A stretch of 57,989 bases of DNA. Source: Akkermansia sp. Lineage in GTDB: Bacteria; Verrucomicrobiota; Verrucomicrobiia; Verrucomicrobiales; Akkermansiaceae. Each line of letters starts with the position of its first letter. Position 1 is the stretch's first letter. The stretch spans positions 1-57,989 of the forward strand of contig JAFYWX010000011.1 of NCBI GenBank assembly GCA_017546445.1, read 5' to 3'. A program made the translations under genes and the position numbers. A model generated the notes under the pieces. That model saw nothing but the letters and a program-made list of their open reading frames with translations. It was not told where the DNA came from and did not search any database. Positions 40,548 to 48,605 of the stretch are shown here, piece after piece.

Positions 40548-41198
40548 TTATTGCGGCATTGCCGGTGCCACAGGCATCTTCCACTGGTTGTCCTCAATGA
40601 AGAGCAGGGCATTCTTATGCTGCTGGGCTGCAGCTTTGAATACCCATTGCCTGGCTTCCTCAGTGTTCTGCGGCACACCGAGGCCGTGGTAATAGCAGCG
40701 GCCCATGTTGTACTGGGCATTGGCATTGCCGAGCAGTGCTGCGCGGTGGAAGCAGGCTGCGGCCAGGGCGTCGTCCTTGGTTGTTCCTTCGCCGTTGCGG
40801 TAGCAGAGCCCCAGATTATTCAGGGCAGAGGGGTTGCCGGTCTCGGCAGCGCGGCTGTACCAGTAAAAGGCCTTCTGGAGGTCTTTCTCCACGCCGGAAC
40901 CGGAGATATAGCAGGTGCCCAGGTTGTCCTGTGCATTGGAGTTCCCGTTTTCGGCCGCCATGGAATACCAGCGCACGGCTTCCTCCATGTTCTGCTGAAC
41001 CCCCTTGCCGAAATCGTAGCACTTTGCCAGCTGAAGCTGGGCCTGCGTGTTGCCCTGGATGGCTGCAGAGTGGAAGATTTCGGCTGCTTCGGCCTCACGC
41101 CCGGAGTTGAACAGGAAGGTGGCATGCGCCATCTGTTCATCTATCTGGGTGCAGGCTGCCAGGAAAATGGCCATCGTGGCCAGAAGACTCTTTTTCAT
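40548..41198 (-). CDS. Sel1-repeat lipoprotein
   Basis: The 216-residue protein has a signal peptide with lipobox LAAC (Cys16) and four Sel1-type repeats of about 36 residues (AQLQLAKCYDFGKGVQQNMEEAVRWYSMAAENG and following units). Sel1 repeats are protein-binding helical solenoids. It lies nine bases after trxB and is likely co-transcribed with it. The partner is unknown. Confidence 0.9.
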   Translation of the reverse strand: MKKSLLATMAIFLAACTQIDEQMAHATFLFNSGREAEAAEIFHSAAIQGNTQAQLQLAKCYDFGKGVQQNMEEAVRWYSMAAENGNSNAQDNLGTCYISGSGVEKDLQKAFYWYSRAAETGNPSALNNLGLCYRNGEGTTKDDALAAACFHRAALLGNANAQYNMGRCYYHGLGVPQNTEEARQWVFKAAAQQHKNALLFIEDNQWKMPVAPAMPQ

Positions 41199-41207
41199 AG
41201 TAAGTTA

Positions 41208-42140
41208 TTATTCGCGAGTAAGAAGATAACGCTCAGCATCCATGGCGGCGCGGCAACCCATGCCGGCGGCAGAGATGGCCTGGCGGTAGGTGGGGTCGGC
41301 CACATCACCTGCGGCAAAGAGACCGGGCGTCCTGGTAGCGGTGCCGGCTCCTGCGGTAACGATGAAGCCCGCTTCATCACGCTCTACCAGGTCGCCTGCA
41401 AAGTTGCTGACAGGTGTGTGGCCGATAGCCATGAACACGCATTTCACCTCCAGCTCGCACTGGGAGCCATCGGTGGTGTTCTGCAGGGTGATGCTGCTCA
41501 TCTCGCCCTTGTCATCGGTGTGGTAGGCAGCGATGGTGCTGTTCCACACCGGTTCAATCTTCGGGTTGGCGAGCGTTCGCTGCTGCATGGCCTTGCTGGC
41601 GCGCAGCTGGTCGCGGCGGTGAATCAGGTATACCTTGCTGGCAAAGCGGGTCAGGAAATTGGCTTCCTCGCAGGCGCTGTCGCCACCGCCTACCACGCAC
41701 ACGGGTACATCGCGGTAGAACGCGCCATCGCAGGTGGCGCAGGCGGTCAGACCGTGGCCGATGAGTTCGCTCTCACCTTCGATGCCCAGGTAGCGGGCTC
41801 TGGCACCCGTGGCAATGATGACGGCCTCTGCCTTGTAGGCGCCGCCGGAGGTGGTGACGGTGAAGAGCCCGGTGCAGGCCTCCTGGGAGATGGAGAGCAC
41901 CTCCTCATACGCAAAGCGGGCGCCGTGTTTTTCTGCCTGCTGGCTCATGTTGAACATAAGCTCCGGGCCCATGATGCCCTCCGGGAACCCCGGGAAGTTT
42001 TCCACCTCGGTGGTGGTGGTGAGCTGGCCGCCAATCTGGCTGCCGGTGAAGACAAGCGGGTGTAAATCTGCGCGTGCGGCATAGATGGCCGCGGTGTAGC
42101 CGGCAGGGCCGGTGCCGATGATAATCAGTTTTTCGTCCAT
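41208..42140 (-). CDS. trxB: thioredoxin reductase
   Basis: This flavoprotein reduces thioredoxin with NADPH. The 310 residues include the FAD site GTGPAGYTAAIYAARADL, the redox pair ACATCDGAFYRD, the NADPH loop GGGDSACEEANFL and the C-terminal GLFAAGDVADPTYRQAISAAGMGC. It heads an operon with the Sel1 lipoprotein. The start follows a promoter whose -10 box ends eight bases upstream. Confidence 0.97.
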   Translation of the reverse strand: MDEKLIIIGTGPAGYTAAIYAARADLHPLVFTGSQIGGQLTTTTEVENFPGFPEGIMGPELMFNMSQQAEKHGARFAYEEVLSISQEACTGLFTVTTSGGAYKAEAVIIATGARARYLGIEGESELIGHGLTACATCDGAFYRDVPVCVVGGGDSACEEANFLTRFASKVYLIHRRDQLRASKAMQQRTLANPKIEPVWNSTIAAYHTDDKGEMSSITLQNTTDGSQCELEVKCVFMAIGHTPVSNFAGDLVERDEAGFIVTAGAGTATRTPGLFAAGDVADPTYRQAISAAGMGCRAAMDAERYLLTRE

Positions 42141-42148
42141 TTGCTGCT

Positions 42149-42176
42149 ATTGTAGCACGTTTTGGAAATGGCGCAA
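42149..42176 (-). promoter_or_regulatory. promoter of trxB, leaderless type
   Basis: On the minus strand, TTGCGC and TACAAT are 16 bases apart; eight bases remain to the start codon. Confidence 0.6.
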
Positions 42177-42250
42177 GATGATAATGCGTCAAAAATATAA
42201 CAAGGAATCCGCATGGCAGCATTCGGGCTTGCTTCCCCGGGCTGAATATG

Positions 42251-42259
42251 TGATACTGT
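42251..42259 (+). promoter_or_regulatory. extended -10 promoter of LolC/E-like gene
   Basis: TGATACTGT is an extended -10 element nine bases before the ATG. No good -35 box is present. Confidence 0.4.
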
Positions 42260-42268
42260 GCCACCTGC

Positions 42269-43921
42269 ATGAAACTGTTACGACGCAATCTGAGCCTGAT
42301 GCTGGCGGTGAGATACCTCAATCCGCTGCGTACCATGTTTTCAGTTATCACCTTCATCTGCCTGGGCGGCGTGGCCCTGGGGGTGATGGTGCTCATTGTG
42401 GTGCTTTCCGTTATGGAAGGCCTGCAGCGCGAGATGGAAAGCCGCGTGCTGGCCTTTGCCCCGCATTATGTGGTGGCCCAGACGGATGGTCTGCAGCGAG
42501 TCAGCATTACGGATGACCTGGTGGACTGGAATGAACTCTCGGACAAGATACGGACGCTTCCGGAGGTGGTGAGTGTGTACCCCCAGCTGGAGGGTGATGC
42601 CTTTGCTCAGAGTGCAACCGGGCGCATGACGGTGCAGTTCACTGCCATTGAACCGCATAATGAGCAGCAGATTGCCCCGCTGCAGGAAATGCTCCGTGTC
42701 GGCACCTTTGATTTCGGTGAAGGCCTGGACCAGGAATGTGTGATTTCTGCCCCCACGGCCAATGCTCTGCACCTGCGCGTGGGCGACAGCCTGCACCTGA
42801 CCCCGGTCGGGAGTCTGGATGAGGTGGCAGATATTTACGCCATGATTCAGAACCCGCTTCAGACCCATGAAAATAAGCCCTTCATGGAGGCTGTCGGGGC
42901 GCTTTTCGATGGTGCTGCGACCGGTGAGGGCGGAACCGTGGTGGATGATGCGCGCCTGGAGGTGGTTGTGAACCATATTCTGGCGTTCAAGGGCGATAAA
43001 CTGCGCCAGAGTGAGAAAGAGGCCTGCTCCACCTTCTATAGCCTGGCTCAGACTCACCGCAACGGCGTTCCGTTTACCAATGAGCAGGTGCAGGCCTGGC
43101 AGGAATGCGCCGCGACTCTGGCCGGGCTCGACCGCGATAAGGAGGACGGCAAGGCGGTGAAGAGCATCAACGAGATGGTGATGCCCATGGATTTGCGCGT
43201 GGTGGGTGTGTACCAGACCCCGGAGAATATGCCGGGACCGAATGTTTACGTGCCCCTGCAGATTGCGCAGGATGTGCTGGGCCTTTCGGCTGGCGGCACC
43301 AGCCAGGTGCAGGGTATCTGCGTGCGCGTGCGCGATGCCAATAACCCCGGCTCCACGGAGGCTGATATCCAGAGCCTGCTGCCGCAGGTGCAGGCCCCGG
43401 AGAGTCTGTATCCCACCGGGCTGGATTGGTACATTGCCCCCTGGACCCGCAGCTTTGAGCAGTGGTATAAGCTCATTGCCAATGAACGCGTGATGATGAG
43501 CTTCGTGCTTTCCATTATCTCGCTGATTGCCAGTTTCTGCATTATGGCGGTCATGTTCACCATGTCCATGCAGCGCCGTCGTGAGATTGCTGTTCTTCAG
43601 GCTCTGGGGGCCACGCCCGGCAAGATTATGGGTATCTTTGCCTGGCAGGGCATTATCATTGGTACGGTTGGTGCCATTTCCGGTGTGATTCTGGCGCTGC
43701 TGGTGCTCTATTACCGCCTGGAGATTCAGGCGGCACTTGCCAGCATCGGCATGGATCCGTTCCCCATGCAGGCGCATGGCATTACGCTGCCGGCTGTGTA
43801 TGACCCTGCCACTTTTGCGGCTCAGGCATTCCAGGCTTTTGTCATGGTGACTATCGCCGCTATTATTCCGGCATTCATCGTGTCGCGTCAGGATCCCGCC
43901 AAGGCATTGCGTTCCAACTAA
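42269..43921 (+). CDS. LolC/LolE-type ABC transporter permease
   Basis: LolC/E proteins release lipoproteins from the inner membrane. The 550-residue protein has an N-terminal helix (AVRYLNPLRTMFSVITFICLGGVALGVMVLIVVLSVMEGLQREM), a periplasmic domain of about 340 residues and three C-terminal helices with FtsX-like features (MMSFVLSIISLIASFCIMAVMFTMSMQRRREIAVLQALGATPGKI). It is about 130 residues longer than E. coli LolC; the excess is in the periplasmic domain (about 180-300). No LolD ATPase or second permease is adjacent. It is followed by the RDD protein after nine bases. Confidence 0.9.
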   Translation: MKLLRRNLSLMLAVRYLNPLRTMFSVITFICLGGVALGVMVLIVVLSVMEGLQREMESRVLAFAPHYVVAQTDGLQRVSITDDLVDWNELSDKIRTLPEVVSVYPQLEGDAFAQSATGRMTVQFTAIEPHNEQQIAPLQEMLRVGTFDFGEGLDQECVISAPTANALHLRVGDSLHLTPVGSLDEVADIYAMIQNPLQTHENKPFMEAVGALFDGAATGEGGTVVDDARLEVVVNHILAFKGDKLRQSEKEACSTFYSLAQTHRNGVPFTNEQVQAWQECAATLAGLDRDKEDGKAVKSINEMVMPMDLRVVGVYQTPENMPGPNVYVPLQIAQDVLGLSAGGTSQVQGICVRVRDANNPGSTEADIQSLLPQVQAPESLYPTGLDWYIAPWTRSFEQWYKLIANERVMMSFVLSIISLIASFCIMAVMFTMSMQRRREIAVLQALGATPGKIMGIFAWQGIIIGTVGAISGVILALLVLYYRLEIQAALASIGMDPFPMQAHGITLPAVYDPATFAAQAFQAFVMVTIAAIIPAFIVSRQDPAKALRSN

Positions 43922-43930
43922 GCTTTTTTC

Positions 43931-44791
43931 ATGGATATCTACTGGATAGCAGATAAGAAGAAATGCGGCCCCGTTACGGTGCCGGACATCATTTCCCGTG
44001 TGCAGATGGGTGAGCTCAGCCCGGATACCAAAGGCTGGCACGCTGGCTGCGAACAGTGGATGCCGCTGCGTGAGCTGCCGGCGCTGGTTGATTTTCTGGC
44101 CGAAAAAAACGCCGAGGCTGAGCAGGAGCCGCCGCATTCTCCTGAGGCGCCTGTTGCCTCTGAGACTGAGCGCCCCGCAGGCCTGCCGGAAAATGCGGTG
44201 CGGGTGTATTTGCCTTCTCCTGCTTCCCGGCTTCTCGCCCGGCTTGTGGATATGTCGCTCTACACGGCGGTGTTCTACACCGCGACTTATCTGCGCCAGA
44301 TTTCGTTTGACCCCGCCTTGTTGCCCTCCAATCCGCTGGTCTGGCTGGGCTTTGTGGTGCTGGAGGCGCTGCTGGTTTATTTTCTGGGGGGTACTCCTGG
44401 TAAATTCCTGCTGGGAATCCAGGTGCGCCGGGTGGGGGAGGAACCTATGACTCTCGGCTCTTCTCTTTCCCGCGCGCTCATGGTGTTTATCGGCGGTATG
44501 GGCATGATGGTGTCTATTCTGCCCCTGTTCATGATGGGCTTTTCCTGGTGGCAGCTCCGCACCCGCGGCATGACAATGTGGGACGCCCGCTGCCGCACGC
44601 TTCCTATCATGTTCAAGCCCATGATGGTGCTTCGCCAGTTCACGGCGGTGTTCATCATCATCATTACCTTCAATATCACAATAACCTGCATGGAACCCTG
44701 GCTGGAACCCATGGTGCAGCAGGTGGAGCAGCAGTCCCCGGAAATGGGGCAGATGCTGCGCAGCATGATGCCCCCGGCAAAAAAAGAATAA
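43931..44791 (+). CDS. GYF-like plus RDD-domain membrane protein
   Basis: The 286-residue protein begins with a GYF_2-like module (IYWIADKKKCGPVTVPDIISRVQMGELSPDTKGWHAGCEQWMPLREL), followed by an acidic linker and then an RDD domain (SRLLARLVDMSLYTAVFYT; GGTPGKFLLGIQVRRV). A final hydrophobic helix and an acidic tail follow. GYF_2 modules bind peptides; the RDD role is unknown. It is coupled to the LolC/E-like gene. Confidence 0.88.
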   Translation: MDIYWIADKKKCGPVTVPDIISRVQMGELSPDTKGWHAGCEQWMPLRELPALVDFLAEKNAEAEQEPPHSPEAPVASETERPAGLPENAVRVYLPSPASRLLARLVDMSLYTAVFYTATYLRQISFDPALLPSNPLVWLGFVVLEALLVYFLGGTPGKFLLGIQVRRVGEEPMTLGSSLSRALMVFIGGMGMMVSILPLFMMGFSWWQLRTRGMTMWDARCRTLPIMFKPMMVLRQFTAVFIIIITFNITITCMEPWLEPMVQQVEQQSPEMGQMLRSMMPPAKKE

Positions 44792-44821
44792 AATTGCCGT
44801 CTCTGTCCGTTGTTGAACAAT

Positions 44822-44840
44822 TGCCTTGTTGACAAAGGCA
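44822..44840. promoter_or_regulatory. dyad over -35 box of acyl-ligase promoter
   Basis: TGCCTT and AAGGCA flank seven bases that include most of the TTGACA box. The position suits a repressor site, but the arms are short. Confidence 0.3.
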
Positions 44841-44856
44841 TGTAGTTCTGTATAAT
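44829..44856 (+). promoter_or_regulatory. consensus promoter of acyl-ligase/ispH operon, leaderless type
   Basis: Perfect TTGACA and TATAAT are 16 bases apart, and only six bases separate TATAAT from the ATG at 44863. Confidence 0.8.
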
Positions 44857-44862
44857 GGATAT

Positions 44863-47037
44863 ATGGCAACGATTCGCACATACGGGGCTGAGGCGCGCCC
44901 CTCCCAGCCGTCTTTCTACATCCCCAACCGAGTGGATGAAACATCACTTCCCGCTATTGTTAAGGAGATGGGAGGTGCTGATAATGTGGCCTTTATGGTG
45001 GAGGAAGTTCTTATTCCTTCCTCCAGGGTGATGAAGTACATCAGCGGAACGGGCTGCCAGGTTCTTTCTTTCAATTTCCGCAAGAGCAACAGCCGCGAGC
45101 TTCGCGAAAAGCTCATGGAGCTCATGCAGATGGGACTGGATGTCATCTTTGTGCCCGGCCGCCCGAACAGCATTATCGGCACCATCTCGGATGTCCCCAT
45201 GCCGTTCATGATGCAGCTGGGCGCTCTGCATATTGCCCCGGTGCCGGTGTTTGTGGGCAGTTTCCGCAATGATATCTGGCGTGCTTTCACCTCCGGCCAG
45301 GATTATGACTGGCTGACGATTGATTTCCTGCCCAAGCTGCAGTCCGGTCCGCAGACGGGTGAACGCCTGCTGGAGGTCTGGCTGGAGGCCTGCTACAAGC
45401 GCTATGATGAGAGCCCGGCCTTCGAAAAATCCCTTGCCCGTGTGCTGGTGGAGGGTATGCGAAAGAACTCCAAGGTGGAGCTCATTGACGGCCTGGATGG
45501 CTCTGCGCTGCCCTATGGCATGATGCTGGGTGTGGCCATGGCTCTTTCCCGCTGGCTGAAGAAGAATGTGCAGGAAGAGCGCCTGGGTATCATTCTGCCC
45601 CCCGGCAAGGGCGGTGTCATTGCCAACATTGCCTGTTTCCTGGCTGGTATTGTGCCGGTGAATATCAATTACACCTCCTCCGAAGGTGCTTTCGAGAGTA
45701 TTGTGCGCCAGAGCGGGCTCAAGCATTTTGTGACGGCCCGCGCCTTCATGAGCAAGCTGCCGCAGTTCCCCTGGCCTAAGGGTGAGGCTATCATTCACCT
45801 GGATAAGACCCTCAAGGGCCTTGGTAAGGCAACGATTGCCAGCTGGGTGGCCTTTGCCAAGTTTGCGCCCATGCCGCTGGTAGCCAGGACCTTTGAGCTG
45901 GATAAGCGCTGCAAGGGCGATGAAGCCGCCCTGCTGTTCACCTCCGGCTCCTCTGGTGAGCCCAAGGGCGTGCCGATTACGCACAAGATGATTCTTTCCA
46001 ACACCGCTCAGCTGCTCAGCAAGGTGTGGATTCCGGAGGGAAGTCCGATTCTGTGCAGCCTGCCCATCTTCCACAGCCTTGGCCTGGCATTCACCACCAT
46101 CATGCCGCTGATTTATGGTTTCGGCATGGTGACCTATCCCTCCCCGCTGGATGCCAAGAACCTCAACGACCTGATTGAGAAATACAAGTGCTCTGTGGTG
46201 ATTTCAACGCCCACTTTTGCCCGCAGCATGCTGCGCCGCGCCAAGAAGGATACCTACGCCAGCGTGAAGTACTTTGTGGTGGGTGCAGAGAAGCTGCAGC
46301 AGGCCTTGTTTGATGAATTTCTGGAGAAGTGCGGCGTGCAGCTGCTGGAGGGCTACGGCCTCACGGAAACGACTCCGCTCTGCGGCGTGAACCTGGATAA
46401 GGTGGGCCCCACGGCGGAGCAGCCCTACTATGTGCCCGGCGTGAAGGTGGGCACTATCGGCCAGCTGGTGCCCGGCCTTGCCGTGCGCATTACTGACCCG
46501 GATGACGACAACGTGCAGCTGCCCATTTCGGAGCAGGGTATGATCTGGTTCAAGGGCCCGAACGTGTTCGGTGGCTATATTGGCCGCGATGACCTGAATG
46601 CCGAGATTCTGCGCGATGGCTGGTTCAAGACCGGTGACCTGGGCCATGTGGACCTGAACGGTTTCCTGACGCTGGGTGGCCGCCGCTCTCGTTTCTCCAA
46701 GGTGGGTGGCGAGATGGTGCCGCACGAGGTGGTGGAGAACGCCATCGAGGCCTATGTGGAGCTGCCGGAGGGCTTTACCGGCCGCGCCGTGGCTGTGATG
46801 GGTGTGCCGGATGCCGCCAAGGGCGAGGCCCTGGTGCTGCTCTCGGCTGTGCACCAGTCTCAGCTGAATCAGGCGCTGGAGGGTATCAAGAACCACCTGG
46901 TGGCTCAGGGCCTGCCGCGCCTGTGGTGCCCGCGTGAAATCATTCCCGTGGAAGCCATTCCGGCCCTGCCCACGGGTAAGATGGACCTGAAGGGATGCCA
47001 GATTCTGGCATATGAGGCTCTGAACATCCCGCACTGA
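44863..47037 (+). CDS. Aas-like AMP-dependent acyl ligase with degenerate acyltransferase domain
   Basis: The 724-residue protein has two parts. The C-terminal 500 residues form an adenylate-forming ligase: LLFTSGSSGEPKGVPITHKM is the phosphate loop, GYGLTETTPL the adenine motif, WFKTGDLGHVD the hinge region and LPTGKMDLKG carries the catalytic Lys. The N-terminal 200 residues resemble the later part of a PlsC acyltransferase (VIFVPGRPNSIIGT, LGALHIAPVPVFVGSFRND), but I see no HxxxxD catalytic motif. The layout is that of Aas, which re-acylates lysophospholipids. It starts an operon with ispH (4-base gap). Confidence 0.85.
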   Translation: MATIRTYGAEARPSQPSFYIPNRVDETSLPAIVKEMGGADNVAFMVEEVLIPSSRVMKYISGTGCQVLSFNFRKSNSRELREKLMELMQMGLDVIFVPGRPNSIIGTISDVPMPFMMQLGALHIAPVPVFVGSFRNDIWRAFTSGQDYDWLTIDFLPKLQSGPQTGERLLEVWLEACYKRYDESPAFEKSLARVLVEGMRKNSKVELIDGLDGSALPYGMMLGVAMALSRWLKKNVQEERLGIILPPGKGGVIANIACFLAGIVPVNINYTSSEGAFESIVRQSGLKHFVTARAFMSKLPQFPWPKGEAIIHLDKTLKGLGKATIASWVAFAKFAPMPLVARTFELDKRCKGDEAALLFTSGSSGEPKGVPITHKMILSNTAQLLSKVWIPEGSPILCSLPIFHSLGLAFTTIMPLIYGFGMVTYPSPLDAKNLNDLIEKYKCSVVISTPTFARSMLRRAKKDTYASVKYFVVGAEKLQQALFDEFLEKCGVQLLEGYGLTETTPLCGVNLDKVGPTAEQPYYVPGVKVGTIGQLVPGLAVRITDPDDDNVQLPISEQGMIWFKGPNVFGGYIGRDDLNAEILRDGWFKTGDLGHVDLNGFLTLGGRRSRFSKVGGEMVPHEVVENAIEAYVELPEGFTGRAVAVMGVPDAAKGEALVLLSAVHQSQLNQALEGIKNHLVAQGLPRLWCPREIIPVEAIPALPTGKMDLKGCQILAYEALNIPH

Positions 47038-47041
47038 TTCT

Positions 47042-48247
47042 ATGGCAAATGAGAAAGTGAACAGGCCGGTGAATGTGCGCCGGCCTGAGGTGATGGAGCA
47101 GGTGGCTAAAGACCTGGCCCGCTTCCACAGCCCCCTTGTGGACTGTATCCGCGAGCAGGGGAATGAGCTGGAGCTGCCCGGTATGCGCCTTTTCCTGGCG
47201 GATTCCTTCGGCTTCTGCGATGGTGTGAAACGCGCTATTGAAATTGCCTATGCCGCCTGCCGCCTGTTCAAGGACCGCCGTATCTGGCTCATTGGCGAGA
47301 TTATCCACAACCCGGAGGTGAATGCCCAGCTGGATGCATTCGGCCTGCTGCATCTGCCGTGGAAGATGGATGACCCGGCATACGATGAGCTTACCCCCGA
47401 GGATGTGGTGATTATGCCCGCTTTCGGCGTATCGGTGGAGATGCGCCGCCTGCTGGATTCCAAGGGCGTGACGCTGGTGGACAGCACCTGCGGCAATGTT
47501 ATCAAGGTGTGGCAGCGAGTACGCGCCTATGCCGCTGCCGGTGTTACCAGCATTATTCACGGCAAGGCCCGGCACGAGGAGAGCATGGCAACGGCCTCCC
47601 AGTCGCAAGGAACAGACGGGAAGGGGATCTTCCTGGTGGTATTCGATGCCGATGATGCCCGCCTGGTGGCAGAATACATCAATGGCCGTGGTGACAGGGA
47701 GAGCTTCCTGCAGCATTTCAAGGGTAGTTATTCCTGCGGTTTTGACCCGGATGCACACCTGGCAGAAATAGGCCTGGCTAACCAGACCACCATGCTGAAA
47801 TCCGAGACGGCAGAGATTCAGGACATGCTGCGTGCTGCCGTTGTGGAGCGCGATGGCAGCGATGCCCGCTTCCACATGTTCGATACCATCTGCGGCGCCA
47901 CGCAGGACCGCCAGAACGCCCTTTTCAGCCTGCTGGAAAAGCCGCTGGATGCCATGTTCATCATCGGCGGGTACAACAGCTCCAACACCACGCACCTCGC
48001 GCATATCGCCGCTACTAAAGTGCCCACCTTTTTCGTCTCTGCGGCAGATTGCCTGCTGAGCCGTGAGAGCATCCGCTGCTTTGACCTGGCCCTGAAGAAG
48101 GAAGTGGAGCGCCCGCTGCCGGCATCGCTTTCTCATCCGGAGCGCGAGCTGCAGGTCGGCGTGACCGCCGGCGCCTCCTGCCCGGCAAATGTGATAGAGG
48201 ACGTCATCTGCCGCATTGCGGAGCTCTGCGGTTGCTCAGAAATCTGA
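47042..48247 (+). CDS. ispH: 4-hydroxy-3-methylbut-2-enyl diphosphate reductase, long form
   Basis: This iron-sulfur enzyme performs the last step of the MEP isoprenoid pathway. The three cluster cysteines lie in FGFCDGVKRA, STCGNVIKVW and TICGATQDRQ. IIHNPEVNAQL and HGKARHEES hold catalytic His residues, and IIGGYNSSNTTHLAHIA is the substrate loop. At 401 residues it is the long type, like cyanobacterial and plant enzymes, rather than the 315-residue E. coli type. It is coupled to the acyl ligase, and a terminator follows. Confidence 0.95.
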   Translation: MANEKVNRPVNVRRPEVMEQVAKDLARFHSPLVDCIREQGNELELPGMRLFLADSFGFCDGVKRAIEIAYAACRLFKDRRIWLIGEIIHNPEVNAQLDAFGLLHLPWKMDDPAYDELTPEDVVIMPAFGVSVEMRRLLDSKGVTLVDSTCGNVIKVWQRVRAYAAAGVTSIIHGKARHEESMATASQSQGTDGKGIFLVVFDADDARLVAEYINGRGDRESFLQHFKGSYSCGFDPDAHLAEIGLANQTTMLKSETAEIQDMLRAAVVERDGSDARFHMFDTICGATQDRQNALFSLLEKPLDAMFIIGGYNSSNTTHLAHIAATKVPTFFVSAADCLLSRESIRCFDLALKKEVERPLPASLSHPERELQVGVTAGASCPANVIEDVICRIAELCGCSEI

Positions 48248-48269
48248 TAGCCTCTCAAACAAGCTTAAC

Positions 48270-48300
48270 AAAAAACACCTGAGCTTTCTCAGGTGTTTTA
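48270..48300 (+). terminator. terminator of acyl-ligase/ispH operon
   Basis: AAAACACCTGAG and CTCAGGTGTTTT form a perfect stem around a TTT-containing loop. Confidence 0.88.
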
Positions 48301-48309
48301 GAAATCAAT

Positions 48310-48370
48310 CGGAGCACGGGACTTCAGTCCCGAAAACTCAAGCGATGAGGGACTAAAGTCCCTCGCTCCG
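48310..48370. repeat. REP-like element with two hairpins inside an outer stem
   Basis: The outer arms CGGAGC (48310-48315) and GCTCCG (48365-48370) enclose two perfect hairpins, CGGGACT-TC-AGTCCCG (48317-48332) and GAGGGACT-AA-AGTCCCTC (48347-48364). The fold would be a three-way junction. A degenerate half copy is at 54478-54508. Together with the tail at 48374-48426 it fills most of the 358-base gap between ispH and the protease gene. Confidence 0.75.
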
Positions 48371-48373
48371 ACA

Positions 48374-48426
48374 AAAACAGCTGCCCGCCAAACTCCCATC
48401 TGGCGCAGCATTCATTGGGGCACGTA
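48374..48426. repeat. conserved tail of composite repeat, copy 2
   Basis: It contains ACAGCTGCCC (shared with 37928-37946) and TGGCGCAGCA followed by TTGGGGCAC (shared with 134-166). It directly follows the palindromic element. Confidence 0.55.
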
Positions 48427-48548
48427 TGAGAAAAAAAAAGGGGCAGGTGCTCGAATGGTTTTGTTTTTGTCTGTGTGCCGGGAGTCATGCTATCTCGCAT
48501 CCACGCGGGCAGTGTCCATCTCTCTACCATATTTTCCTTCTCAGTGCA

Positions 48549-48583
48549 AGAAAAACCGCTGTCCTGATGCAGGACAGCGGCTG
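48549..48583 (-). terminator. terminator of IdeS-like autotransporter gene
   Basis: CCGCTGTCCT and AGGACAGCGG form a perfect stem. On the minus strand a TTTTTCTT run follows. Confidence 0.85.
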
Positions 48584-48605
48584 AAATTTTGCTTTGCAGG
48601 GGAAC

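Noticed and set aside
42341..44947. 868-codon open frame antisense to the LolC/E-like and RDD genes
   Set aside because: It spans two well-supported genes and their junction and its product is His/Gln/Arg-rich with no family features, so it is a composition artefact.
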